Source: Candidatus Dormiibacterota bacterium
GTDB taxonomy: Bacteria; Chloroflexota; Dormibacteria; Aeolococcales; Aeolococcaceae
Direction of reading: 5' to 3'
Assembly: GCA_003141695.1 (NCBI GenBank)
Contig: PLNE01000095.1
Coordinates: 1-37,078 of the forward strand
Length of the DNA stretch: 37,078 bases
Below the pieces are notes generated by a model that ran no database searches, had not been told where the DNA came from, and saw only the letters and a program-made list of their open reading frames with translations. Positions 26,916 through 34,893 of this stretch are shown here, in pieces (the stretch's first letter is position 1; each line of letters begins with the position of its first letter). Made by a program: the position numbers and the translations under genes.

Positions 26916-27980
26916 TCACGACGTCACGTCCAAGCGGCGTTGCCGCTTGGTAGCGACCAGCTCCGCGAAGGTAACACCCCGCTGCGTGAGGTAGGGCCGA
27001 ACACTCGGCACCGTGGCGACGAGCGCCCCGCCAACGCCGTGCCCCGCTCGCGCCGCCTCCACCGAGGTCGCGTAGCCGACCAGCCCCTGGGTGAGCCGGC
27101 GGACCTCCGCCTCCCGCACCCGGTCGCGGATCAATGGCACAGCGGAGCCGCCCACGCACGCCCCGGCAAGCTGCGCCCACGCCGGGGCCAGCGGCCGACG
27201 CCCCCGGTTGCTGTCCGCACGCTTCTCCCGCAGGGAGAGCCAGCGGGTGCCGTAGTCCCAGAGGCCCTGACGGTGGCGGAGGACGTCACCCATCCCGGTG
27301 AGCCCCAGTGCCGCCAGCACCGGCCGGCGGTACTGGAACTCCACGCGCCACACCGGCAGGTCGGGAGCGCGGCCGGTCCAGAGCAGCTCCGGCCAGGTCT
27401 TGCCAGTGACCGCCGATTCCAGGGTCTTGTCGTAGATGCGGGCGACCAGGTCGTCCTTGCCGAACGTGAAGCCAGAGAGCCGGCTCCCGTAGCCGTGCTC
27501 CTGGCGAGTCACCTCAAACATCCGCCGGCGCATGGCCCGGCAGCGAAAGTGCGCGAAGTCCGAGGCCTCGGGGATCCAGCCCTGCTCGTCGACGAAGACG
27601 TCGACTCGGGAGGCGATCGCCCGGCAGCCGCGCGGGAAGAGGTCGGTGACCAGCATGGCCTCAACGTCCTGAACCGCCTGCTCCACTCCGACGGTGTGGA
27701 TGTGCTCGGCGTGCAGCTGGACGTACACGGGCGGCACGGGGTCCGGCCCCCCGACGAAGAGCTCCCACCGCGGGGAGCTGAACCACCAGGGGTAACCCCT
27801 CCAGCCGTGGCTCCGGAGCAGCAGGTCAGGCTGCCCGCAGCCCAGGCTCAGGGGGATGTCGCCGTCTGGGTTGAGGGCCCGGAGGTCCCCGAGGAAGAGT
27901 AGCAGTCCGTCGATCAGCTCGCCCCGGACTGAGGCGTAGAGGCTGTCAATGCCGCTGGCCAGGACGCGGAGGTCGCTCAT
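26916..27980 (-). CDS. rep: Rep_trans-type replication initiator
   Basis: A 354-residue protein resembling replication initiation factor (Rep_trans) proteins of small plasmids and ICEs. The early GIDSLYASVRGE motif, SRVDVFVDE at 124-132 (acidic metal-binding motif), RIYDK at 181-185 (candidate catalytic Tyr) and WRVEFQ at 211-216 come in the family order. Such proteins nick one strand and start rolling-circle replication, which would let the excised element copy itself. Its ATG overlaps the stop of the DNA pump gene (ATGA). The nick site is not recognised. Confidence 0.75.
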   Translation of the reverse strand: MSDLRVLASGIDSLYASVRGELIDGLLLFLGDLRALNPDGDIPLSLGCGQPDLLLRSHGWRGYPWWFSSPRWELFVGGPDPVPPVYVQLHAEHIHTVGVEQAVQDVEAMLVTDLFPRGCRAIASRVDVFVDEQGWIPEASDFAHFRCRAMRRRMFEVTRQEHGYGSRLSGFTFGKDDLVARIYDKTLESAVTGKTWPELLWTGRAPDLPVWRVEFQYRRPVLAALGLTGMGDVLRHRQGLWDYGTRWLSLREKRADSNRGRRPLAPAWAQLAGACVGGSAVPLIRDRVREAEVRRLTQGLVGYATSVEAARAGHGVGGALVATVPSVRPYLTQRGVTFAELVATKRQRRLDVTS

Positions 27981-29428
27981 CGAGCACCCTCCGTTTCTCC
28001 CGTATCGGGAGACCCCCAGGGAGTTGACTCGATACCTGGGAATTCCGACCTTCCGGAGATTGAGCCCGAGTTCAGAGATGTATCGAGAGGGCCTGGTGTT
28101 ACAACAACCGGCCCTCCCCCAGACAGCTCCTGCGCACGAACGGCCAGGAGCCGCTGAGCCTCATCGGCAATCAGGTGGATGGCCTGGAACTCCTCGAGGC
28201 GCTCGTGGGCCCAGATGGCTCGACCGGGGTGATGGGGGAGCAGAGCGGCCCGGTCGCTCTCTAGGAGGATGTGGCTGTTGACCTCGGACCTGACGCGGAA
28301 CGCCACAGTCCCGGCGAGGTTGGCCTTGAGCTGGCCGGGCACGGCCTCGGCGTCGGGCCGCTGGGTGCAGAGGATCAGATGGATGCCAACGGCCCGTCCG
28401 AGCCGGGCGATCTCCGCCAGCCGCCCTGTCGCTGCCTTCTGGGCCGCGACGGCGGCTGGGGCGGCTCCCAGCTCGCGGACCGTCAGCTCCGCCAGCTCGT
28501 CGACGACCACGAGGATCCGCGGCCACGGAGGCCGGCCGGTCTCATCCCAGGCGTCGATGTCGCGCACGCCGGCGTTCCGCAACGCTTGGAGGCGCCGGTC
28601 GACCTCGTCGCGGACGGATCCGAGCGCCCGGGCGGCTCCGTCGACGGAGGTCACAACCTCCTCGAAGGAGTGCGGGATATCCGAGAAGGCGCCCAGCTCG
28701 ATGCCACCCTTGAGATCGACACAGACGAGGCGGAGCTGGTCGGCATGGTGGGTGAGCACCAGGTGGGTGAGGGCCTGGGTGAGGAAGACGCTCTTGCCGC
28801 CACCGGTCATGCCACCTACCAGGAGGTGGGGGAGGATAGCCAGGTCGACCCAGAGCCGGCCGCGATGGCTCTGCCCCAACCCGATGACCAGCCTTCCCGG
28901 TGGGGGCGTGGCCTCGTAGAAGCTGGAGAAGGACACGTGGTCGGGGATGGGAGCGCGTAGCACCTCCATGACCAGGCGCCGGTGTTCGACCCAGCAGACC
29001 ATCTCGGAGTCGGTGGCCTGCTCGAGGGCCTCCTGGCGGTCGAGGACATCGCTGAGGGTGACGCCCGGCGGTAACCGCCAGGTGAGGCGGGCATGGTGGC
29101 GTGTGACCGGATGCCAGCCGCTGCAGCGGAGGCGCTGGACACGTCCTCGTGGGGGCCGGTGGACAAGCCCGAGCTGCGTGGTGACCCGCCGGATCCGCGC
29201 GGGCAGGCTGAGCAGGTCCCAGTAGACGGCGATCCCCACCGCAGTCAGGCAGCTGCCGGCTACGAGGGCGATCTGCGCCGGCGCGGCGCCGAGAGGGAGG
29301 ACGACGAGGATCGTCAGGGACAGCATCACGGAGAGGCCGACCGGGTTGCGCAGCACGCGCCAGAGGATGGCGGCCACTCCGAGCCGGTACCAGGGCTCGC
29401 CAGTGGTTGCGGAGGCACGAGATCTCAT
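27977..29428 (-). CDS. FtsK/SpoIIIE (TraB-like) DNA translocase
   Basis: A 483-residue membrane ATPase. Two helices (about 31-46 and 52-70) anchor it; the motor has Walker A GGMTGGGKS (205-213), Walker B ILVVVDE (305-311) and a downstream ICTQRPDAE sensor. It lacks the long linker and the gamma winged-helix domain of cell-division FtsK, so it fits the TraB/TraSA-type pumps that move double-stranded DNA of actinomycete plasmids and AICEs between cells. It lies between a membrane protein and rep, which supports that role. The start ATG 29428 has only a weak ribosome site. Confidence 0.85.
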   Translation of the reverse strand: MRSRASATTGEPWYRLGVAAILWRVLRNPVGLSVMLSLTILVVLPLGAAPAQIALVAGSCLTAVGIAVYWDLLSLPARIRRVTTQLGLVHRPPRGRVQRLRCSGWHPVTRHHARLTWRLPPGVTLSDVLDRQEALEQATDSEMVCWVEHRRLVMEVLRAPIPDHVSFSSFYEATPPPGRLVIGLGQSHRGRLWVDLAILPHLLVGGMTGGGKSVFLTQALTHLVLTHHADQLRLVCVDLKGGIELGAFSDIPHSFEEVVTSVDGAARALGSVRDEVDRRLQALRNAGVRDIDAWDETGRPPWPRILVVVDELAELTVRELGAAPAAVAAQKAATGRLAEIARLGRAVGIHLILCTQRPDAEAVPGQLKANLAGTVAFRVRSEVNSHILLESDRAALLPHHPGRAIWAHERLEEFQAIHLIADEAQRLLAVRAQELSGGGPVVVTPGPLDTSLNSGSISGRSEFPGIESTPWGSPDTGETEGAR

Positions 29429-29437
29429 GGCCGTGGC

Positions 29438-29683
29438 TCAGCACCCCGGCGCCACGAGGGCGCCGGGGTAGAGGGGCTGGATCAACGCCTGGAGGAGGGA
29501 CAGCAACGCACCCCCGCGCCAGAGCTCGATGAAGAGGAAGGCGATCACGATCGCCATCAGGGGGCCGCAGCCCTCGTAGTGGCCGGTGAACACCTTCGCC
29601 ATGGCGATCACGAAGCCGACGGCGAGCAGTACCTCGACGAAAGTGAGGGCGATCTCGCCGAGCGCAGAGAGCAACGTGGTCAT
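29438..29683 (-). CDS. Small two-helix membrane protein (spread-protein-like)
   Basis: An 81-residue hydrophobic protein with two membrane helices (about 7-30 and 41-66) and no recognised domain. The SSB stop and its ATG share one base (TGATG), and nine bases separate it from the pump gene. Small Spd-type membrane proteins next to traB help intra-mycelial spread in Streptomyces elements; the position is the only basis for that comparison. The start could also be GTG 29686. Confidence 0.6.
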   Translation of the reverse strand: MTTLLSALGEIALTFVEVLLAVGFVIAMAKVFTGHYEGCGPLMAIVIAFLFIELWRGGALLSLLQALIQPLYPGALVAPGC

Positions 29684-30054
29684 CACTTCCCCGACTTGCT
29701 CACCGGAGCTGCTGGGGCAGCCTCGGCCCGGGGCTGGGTGAGGTAGTCGATGCCGTCGGCGACCACGGTGGGGTGGAGGCTGCCGCCCCGCTCCTTGCCG
29801 TTGGGGTCGTAGAAGCGGCTGCGCAGGCGTCCGCTCACCGCGATCCGGGATCCCTTGCGGTTGAAGCGAGCGAGGTTGCGGGCCTGAATGTTCCAGGTCT
29901 CGACCGGGACCCAGTCCGGCTCCCCACCCTTGGTCGGAGGGGGGACGGCGAGCAGGAAGGAGGCCTTGACCATGGGCTCGGCACGCTTGGTCGAGGGGAA
30001 CTCGCGCAGACGAATGTCGGTGGCGATCTTGCCGACGAGATGGACGGTGTTCAC
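29683..30054 (-). CDS. ssb: Single-stranded DNA-binding protein
   Basis: A 123-residue OB-fold protein: NTVHLVGKIATDIRLREF at the start, VPVETWNIQARNLARF in the middle, GSRIAVSGRLRSRFYD, and a short Pro/Ala/Lys tail. The acidic DDDIPF-like tip of chromosomal SSB is missing, so this is an element-borne copy likely used in rolling-circle replication. GTG 30054 is fixed by a strong GGAGGAAAG seven bases upstream. It is the first gene of the ssb-to-xis operon. Confidence 0.85.
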   Translation of the reverse strand: MNTVHLVGKIATDIRLREFPSTKRAEPMVKASFLLAVPPPTKGGEPDWVPVETWNIQARNLARFNRKGSRIAVSGRLRSRFYDPNGKERGGSLHPTVVADGIDYLTQPRAEAAPAAPVSKSGK

Positions 30055-30088
30055 AGGGCTTTCCTCCAAGGGTTGAGTGGTTCTGTCA

Positions 30089-30106
30089 GTGGGCGTGCAA
30101 GCCCAC
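30089..30106 (-). terminator. Hairpin between the sigma-fusion gene and ssb
   Basis: GTGGGC and GCCCAC pair perfectly around a 6-base loop, 63 bases after the stop of the sigma-fusion gene and 34 bases before the ssb start on the same strand. It may end the sigma-fusion mRNA or lower read-through into ssb. Confidence 0.45.
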
Positions 30107-30169
30107 GGATGGCCCAGGGGGCAGGGCGCCAGCACCGCGGCGGGTGGCGCGTCGGGTCTCAGGCCGCGA

Positions 30170-31870
30170 CTACGGCGACGGCGACCCGGTCAACTGTTGG
30201 TAGGTGACGGCAACGCTCACGTCGGGCCAGGTCACCTTGTCGTTGAGATGTCCGAACTCGATGCTCTCGGAACTCGTGACGGCGCGCATGAGGTAAGGGG
30301 TGGTCCCGGTCGTGACGTCCACGGTCTCCCCGTCTGCACTCAGCTGGTACACGGGCTGTCCCTCAAACGTCGTCCGGGTACGGGAGATGGTCGCCCCATA
30401 CGGGGGCATCGGCGGGAGGACGGCGTCGAGGCCCACAGGGGGCTCCGCCGCCATGTCGAGCAGCCCCGACATGATTGAGTCCTCTCCGCCCGCCTCGGTC
30501 ACGTCGAGCCAACCGTCTCCCAGAGCTTGCGCCTGGGCGGTGGTGAGGAAGTAGTCGGAGGCCACCGATACCAGGTTGGCGTTGCCCCGGAGGTAGTAGT
30601 GACCGTCGAGGTCTGCCAGGGTGATCGGCACGCCGGGAGTCTCGACGCTGGTGGCGGTCCCGAACCAGCTCCCGGGAGGCCCAACGCTGAGGTGGAAGCT
30701 CACCACGTCGGAGATGGCGACGGTGCTCGAGTACGAGACCGTGTACGACTGCAGGTCACCCAGGTCCTGAATTGCCTCGCCCCAGAGTGTCGCGTCGTCC
30801 AGCTGAGAGGTCGGCCCGCTCGAGGTAGCGGGAGGCGGCACCCACGGCCGGACGGTGGCCACGGAGATCCAAGCCACGGCCAGGGCGACGGCGACGCCGC
30901 CGGCCAGGAGGGTGTGGCGGTTGACCGCACCCCATCGCCCTCGGCGCAACCAAGAGTGCGGTGATGCCGCTCCCGTTCCAGCGGAGTGCGCGGCCGCCAG
31001 CTTGGCGGGCCCCAGCGCCATCGAAGGAAGGGCGGGTGCGTGCTGGGCACTGGTGGGTAGGGCCGCAAGGATGATGGCCCCGAACAGTTCCTCCGGCCGG
31101 GTCAGCTGGAACGCAAGGGCCCGGCAGGTGGGGCAGAGCCGAAGGTGATGATCGACCGCCCGGCGCTGCTCGACGGTGCGCGACCCGGTGCCACGAGGGG
31201 CGAGCACCCGGAGGTCCGGACACGATCCCGAGTTCCGGGCGACGAGGAGGAGCTGCACTGCCCGGCCCAGGGCCTCGCGACTCCGGATGAGGAGGTCATG
31301 GGCCCGGGCGGGCCGAAGACCCAGGACGTCCCCGACTTCCCGGTACGTGAGTCCGTGGCGGAGGCTGAGGTTGAGCGCCTCCCGGTGCTGGGGCTCCAGC
31401 GACTGCGCGGCGGACCACACGAGGCGCGTGGCATCGTCCGAAATGGCCACATCCTCAGGGCCGGGCTCGCCGGCTTCCGGCTCGGGTATCGCCTCCAGGG
31501 GGACCGCGGTACGGCGCGAGCGCAGGTGATCCTGACCGACGTGCCGAGCCAGGGCGTACACCCAGGCCTTCACCTTCGCGGGGTCCTGCAGCGACGCCAG
31601 GCTCTGCCAGGCATCGAGGAAGGTTTGCTGGAGAAGGTCTTCTGCTGCTGACCGATCGCCGGCCAGTACCACGAGGTAGTCGAAGACCTTGGGCGCGAGC
31701 TGTCGGTATAGCTCGGAAAAGGCGTCCTCGTTGCCCCCGCGCGCCACCTCGACCAGCCCGCCGAGATCCGATGAGACCTCCGCTTGGTCCAGACCCGTCA
31801 TTGGCCGCGCACTATGCCCTACCAGCCGCCCGTCCGTCAGGAAGTCGGCCGCCTCCGCGTTGCCGGTCAT
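30170..31870 (-). CDS. ECF sigma factor fused to zinc anti-sigma motif, membrane helix and extracytoplasmic domain
   Basis: One 566-residue chain combines parts usually made by two or three genes. Sigma region 2 spans about 47-118 (AAEDLLQQTFLDAWQSL) and region 4 about 152-205 (LTYREVGDVLGLRPARAHDLL). A zf-HC2/ZAS-type site follows with C217, H242, C246 and C249 (HHLRLCPTC). One membrane helix lies at 319-341, then about 220 residues outside the membrane with an LppX/LprG-like beta pattern (DLQSYTVSYSST, VPITLADLDGHYYLRG). ATG 31870 has AGGAGGT seven bases upstream. The layout implies a membrane-tethered sigma factor that must be released, or act in place, when the outer domain senses a ligand. 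It is upstream of the transfer genes and divergent from hsdR. Confidence 0.85.
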   Translation of the reverse strand: MTGNAEAADFLTDGRLVGHSARPMTGLDQAEVSSDLGGLVEVARGGNEDAFSELYRQLAPKVFDYLVVLAGDRSAAEDLLQQTFLDAWQSLASLQDPAKVKAWVYALARHVGQDHLRSRRTAVPLEAIPEPEAGEPGPEDVAISDDATRLVWSAAQSLEPQHREALNLSLRHGLTYREVGDVLGLRPARAHDLLIRSREALGRAVQLLLVARNSGSCPDLRVLAPRGTGSRTVEQRRAVDHHLRLCPTCRALAFQLTRPEELFGAIILAALPTSAQHAPALPSMALGPAKLAAAHSAGTGAASPHSWLRRGRWGAVNRHTLLAGGVAVALAVAWISVATVRPWVPPPATSSGPTSQLDDATLWGEAIQDLGDLQSYTVSYSSTVAISDVVSFHLSVGPPGSWFGTATSVETPGVPITLADLDGHYYLRGNANLVSVASDYFLTTAQAQALGDGWLDVTEAGGEDSIMSGLLDMAAEPPVGLDAVLPPMPPYGATISRTRTTFEGQPVYQLSADGETVDVTTGTTPYLMRAVTSSESIEFGHLNDKVTWPDVSVAVTYQQLTGSPSP

Positions 31871-32089
31871 CCCGGGTACCTCCTCAAGAGTGGTCTCGGG
31901 GGGTATGTCGGGATTCCGGGCCGATTTGTGCCCTCAGCTTTCAGATTGCGCTTATCGCGCCGTTCGGCTCGTTAGTAAATGACCCCGTGTCAGTCTCGGA
32001 CGGTCTTCCCGACGGAGGTGCCGCAAGTGAAAGTCGCCCCCGAATGGCCACTGTTCACAAAAGGGCAATTCACGCAGAAGGTGTGCGGA

Positions 32090-32095
32090 TAGAAT
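32090..32095 (+). promoter_or_regulatory. -10 box for the hsdR-hsdS-hsdM operon
   Basis: TAGAAT ends eight bases before GTG 32104 with no ribosome site between, so hsdR is probably leaderless. The 233-base gap between the sigma-fusion gene and hsdR (31871-32103) is relatively AT-rich and otherwise shows no feature I can support. Confidence 0.45.
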
Positions 32096-32103
32096 TCGCC
32101 ACT

Positions 32104-34893
32104 GTGGGCTCTGACGAGCACGATTACCTAGCCCGGGAAGCCCGGGCCAGGAAAGAGATCGACCAACAGCTGGTCGAAGCCGGGTGGTTGGTGCAGGACA
32201 AGAAGAATGCCAATCTCGGCGCTGGCCTTGGTGTGGCTATCCGCGAGTTCACCCACAGCGTCGGTCACGGGCGATCCGACTACGCCCTCTACGTCGGTCG
32301 CAAGCTGGTCGGCGTCCTAGAAGCCAAGGCCCAGGGCACCACACTGAGCGAGGTGGAGGCCCAAACCAAGAAGTACGTTAGTGGCGTCCCCGACGCGATG
32401 CCAGCCCCCCTCACGCCGCTGCCCTTTGGCTACGAGTCCACGGGGGCCGAGACCCGCTTCACGAACTTCTACGACCCCGAGCCACGTGCCCGGCGAATCT
32501 ACACGTTCTTCCGCCCGGAGACCCTGTCTGGCTGGCTGGAGCAGATGTTGCGGGAGCCGGAGCAAGGAACGCTGCGCGCAAGACTTCACAACATTCCTGC
32601 TCTCGAGAGGGGGAATCTGTGGGACGTTCAGCAGCGCGCGATCGCGAAAGTGGAAGAGTCTCTCGCTGAAGATCGGCCCCGGGCTCTGATCCAAATGGCG
32701 ACGGGATCCGGCAAGACCTACACAGCTGCGAACCTCAGCTACCGCCTCGTTCGGTATGGGAAGGCGCAACGGATTCTCTTTCTTGTCGATCGTGGCAACC
32801 TGGGGAAGCAGGCCGAAGGAGAGTTCAAAGGGTTCGACATCCCCGAAACCGGCCGGAAGTTTACCCAGGAGTACAACATCCAGCGGATGCAGACCAACAC
32901 GATCGACACCACATCGCGGGTCTGTATCTCGACCATCCAGCGGATGTACTCCATCCTCCGTGGAGATGCGGCGATAGATCCCGAGCTGGACGAGCAATCG
33001 GCCGACACCGTGGCACCACAGCGGCCGGTAGAGGTCACCTACAATCCGAAGGTGCCGCCCGAGATGTTTGACGTGATCATCATCGACGAGTGCCACCGCT
33101 CGATCTACTCGGTGTGGCGACAGGTGGTCGAGTACTTCGACGCCTACCTCATCGGGTTGACCGCCACGCCGACCAAGCAAACCCTGGCGTTCTTCCAGAA
33201 GAACCTCGTCATGGAGTACCCCCGAGAACAGGCCGTATTGGACGGGGTGAACGTCGACTTCTCGGTCTACAAGATCCGCACGGAGATCACTGAAAGGGGT
33301 TCCACCATCGAAGCGGGCGAATACGCCGGCTATCGCAGTCGAGTGGATCGGAAGACTCGTTGGGAGCTAGTGGACGAGTCCACCACCTACACCGACAAAG
33401 AGCTGGACCGGAAGGTCGTTGCACCGGATCAGATCCGCACGGTCATACGGACGTTCAAGGAACGGTTGTTCACGGAGATATTCCCGGGACGATCGATCGT
33501 CCCTAAGACGCTAATCTTCGCCAAGAACGATTCTCACGCCGAGGACATCGTGGGCATCGTTCGGGAGGAATTTGGAAGGGGCAACGAGTTCGCCCAAAAG
33601 ATCACCTATCGCACTACCGATGGCGACCCTGACGTCCTGTTGGCTACCTTCAGGAACTCGCCGAATCCCAGGGTGGTGGTAACCGTCGACATGATCGCGA
33701 CCGGGACGGACGTCAAGCCTCTGGAGTGTCTGATCTTCATGCGTGACACCAAGAGCCGCGCCTACTTTGAGCAGATGATCGGTCGCGGATCTCGGATTAT
33801 CGATGACACGGACTTCCAAAGCATCACTGGGGACGCGCAACACAAGGATCGGTTCGTCGTCGTCGACGCCATTGGCGTGACTGAGGGGCGGTTTCCCGAA
33901 TCGGCGCAGCCGCTTGAACGGAAGGCGGGGGTGCCTCTTGAGAAGATCATGGCGAAGGTCGCGCTCGGCGCCAAGGTTGACCCCGACATCGCCTCCTCAC
34001 TGGCGTCGCGTCTGATCCGGATGGACTCCCGGATGAGTCCTGCTGACCGAGGGAGGATCGCCACCCTCAACGGCGGTGCGACGCTGCATGACCTCGCCGC
34101 AGAGATTCTTAACGCCCTGGATCCCGACCGGCACGTACCGGCGGCGACAGGCGACGGGCCGGCTCCGACGGAGGAGGAGATTCAGGCTACGGCCGCCGCG
34201 ATGCTGGAAGCAGCCCTGCGGCCATTGGCCGATAACCCCGCACTGCGGAACGAGATCATCGAGATTCGGAAGTCGCTGGAACAGACGATCCATGAAACGG
34301 TTGACACACTTCTCGACGCTGGGTACTCGCCCGAGGCACGTGGGAAAGCAGAGAATCTGGTGAGGTCCTTCAAGGAGTACATCGAGGCCAATAAGGACGA
34401 GATCCGCGCGCTGCAGATCCTCTACAGCCGTCCCTATAAGGAGCGGCTGACGTTCGCTGAAGTCAAGGAGCTGGCGACCGTGATTCAGCGGCCGCCGCGG
34501 CGCTGGACTGCGGACAGCCTCTGGCGGGCATATGAGCTGATAGATGAATCCAAAGTCCACGGCTCAGGCGGAAAGATGCTCACCGACATTGTCTCGCTGG
34601 TGCGATTCACGCTGCATCAGGATGAGGAGTTGGTGCCGTATCGTGACCAGGTGGAGGCACGGTTTAGCTCGTGGCTTGAGGGTCAGAAGCAGAAGGGCGT
34701 GGAGTTGTCCTCGGACCAGTTGCAGTGGCTGACGTGGATGAAGGAGAACATCGCCAACGAGTTGGGCATCAGCGCTGAATCGTTCGAATACACCCCATTC
34801 AACGAGCACGGCGGCATCGGAAGAGCCGTCCAAGTTTTCGGGGATCGCCTCAGCCCCCTCATGGACGAGCTATCCGAGGCGCTTGCCGCATGA
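32104..34893 (+). CDS. hsdR: Type I restriction enzyme R subunit
   Basis: A 929-residue nuclease-translocase that cuts unmodified DNA after ATP-driven pulling. The N-terminal nuclease shows D59 (GRSDY) and E73-x-K75 (VLEAK), the PD-(D/E)xK core. Helicase motifs follow: Walker A MATGSGKTYTA with K204, DECH at 328-331, GLTATPT (motif III), and QMIGRGSR (motif VI). The C-terminal EcoEI-like domain spans about 650-920. GTG 32104 is chosen because homology starts there and a -10 box precedes it; ATG 32044 would add 20 residues without homology. The stop overlaps hsdS (ATGA). Confidence 0.92.
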   Translation: MGSDEHDYLAREARARKEIDQQLVEAGWLVQDKKNANLGAGLGVAIREFTHSVGHGRSDYALYVGRKLVGVLEAKAQGTTLSEVEAQTKKYVSGVPDAMPAPLTPLPFGYESTGAETRFTNFYDPEPRARRIYTFFRPETLSGWLEQMLREPEQGTLRARLHNIPALERGNLWDVQQRAIAKVEESLAEDRPRALIQMATGSGKTYTAANLSYRLVRYGKAQRILFLVDRGNLGKQAEGEFKGFDIPETGRKFTQEYNIQRMQTNTIDTTSRVCISTIQRMYSILRGDAAIDPELDEQSADTVAPQRPVEVTYNPKVPPEMFDVIIIDECHRSIYSVWRQVVEYFDAYLIGLTATPTKQTLAFFQKNLVMEYPREQAVLDGVNVDFSVYKIRTEITERGSTIEAGEYAGYRSRVDRKTRWELVDESTTYTDKELDRKVVAPDQIRTVIRTFKERLFTEIFPGRSIVPKTLIFAKNDSHAEDIVGIVREEFGRGNEFAQKITYRTTDGDPDVLLATFRNSPNPRVVVTVDMIATGTDVKPLECLIFMRDTKSRAYFEQMIGRGSRIIDDTDFQSITGDAQHKDRFVVVDAIGVTEGRFPESAQPLERKAGVPLEKIMAKVALGAKVDPDIASSLASRLIRMDSRMSPADRGRIATLNGGATLHDLAAEILNALDPDRHVPAATGDGPAPTEEEIQATAAAMLEAALRPLADNPALRNEIIEIRKSLEQTIHETVDTLLDAGYSPEARGKAENLVRSFKEYIEANKDEIRALQILYSRPYKERLTFAEVKELATVIQRPPRRWTADSLWRAYELIDESKVHGSGGKMLTDIVSLVRFTLHQDEELVPYRDQVEARFSSWLEGQKQKGVELSSDQLQWLTWMKENIANELGISAESFEYTPFNEHGGIGRAVQVFGDRLSPLMDELSEALAA

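Noticed and set aside
26665..27180. 171-residue form of the HTH protein
   Set aside because: The first 95 residues are rep read out of frame; the HTH homology and a ribosome site start at 26895.
27977..29428. Chromosomal cell-division FtsK
   Set aside because: Only 483 residues with two helices, no long linker and no gamma domain, and it sits among mobile-element genes.
29683..30135. Longer SSB with 27 extra N-terminal residues
   Set aside because: The extra part lacks homology, and GGAGGAAAG sits correctly before GTG 30054.
31876..31935. ECF-type promoter (GGAAT box) for self-activation of the sigma-fusion gene
   Set aside because: A GGAAT occurs on the minus strand but no convincing -10 partner at the right spacing.
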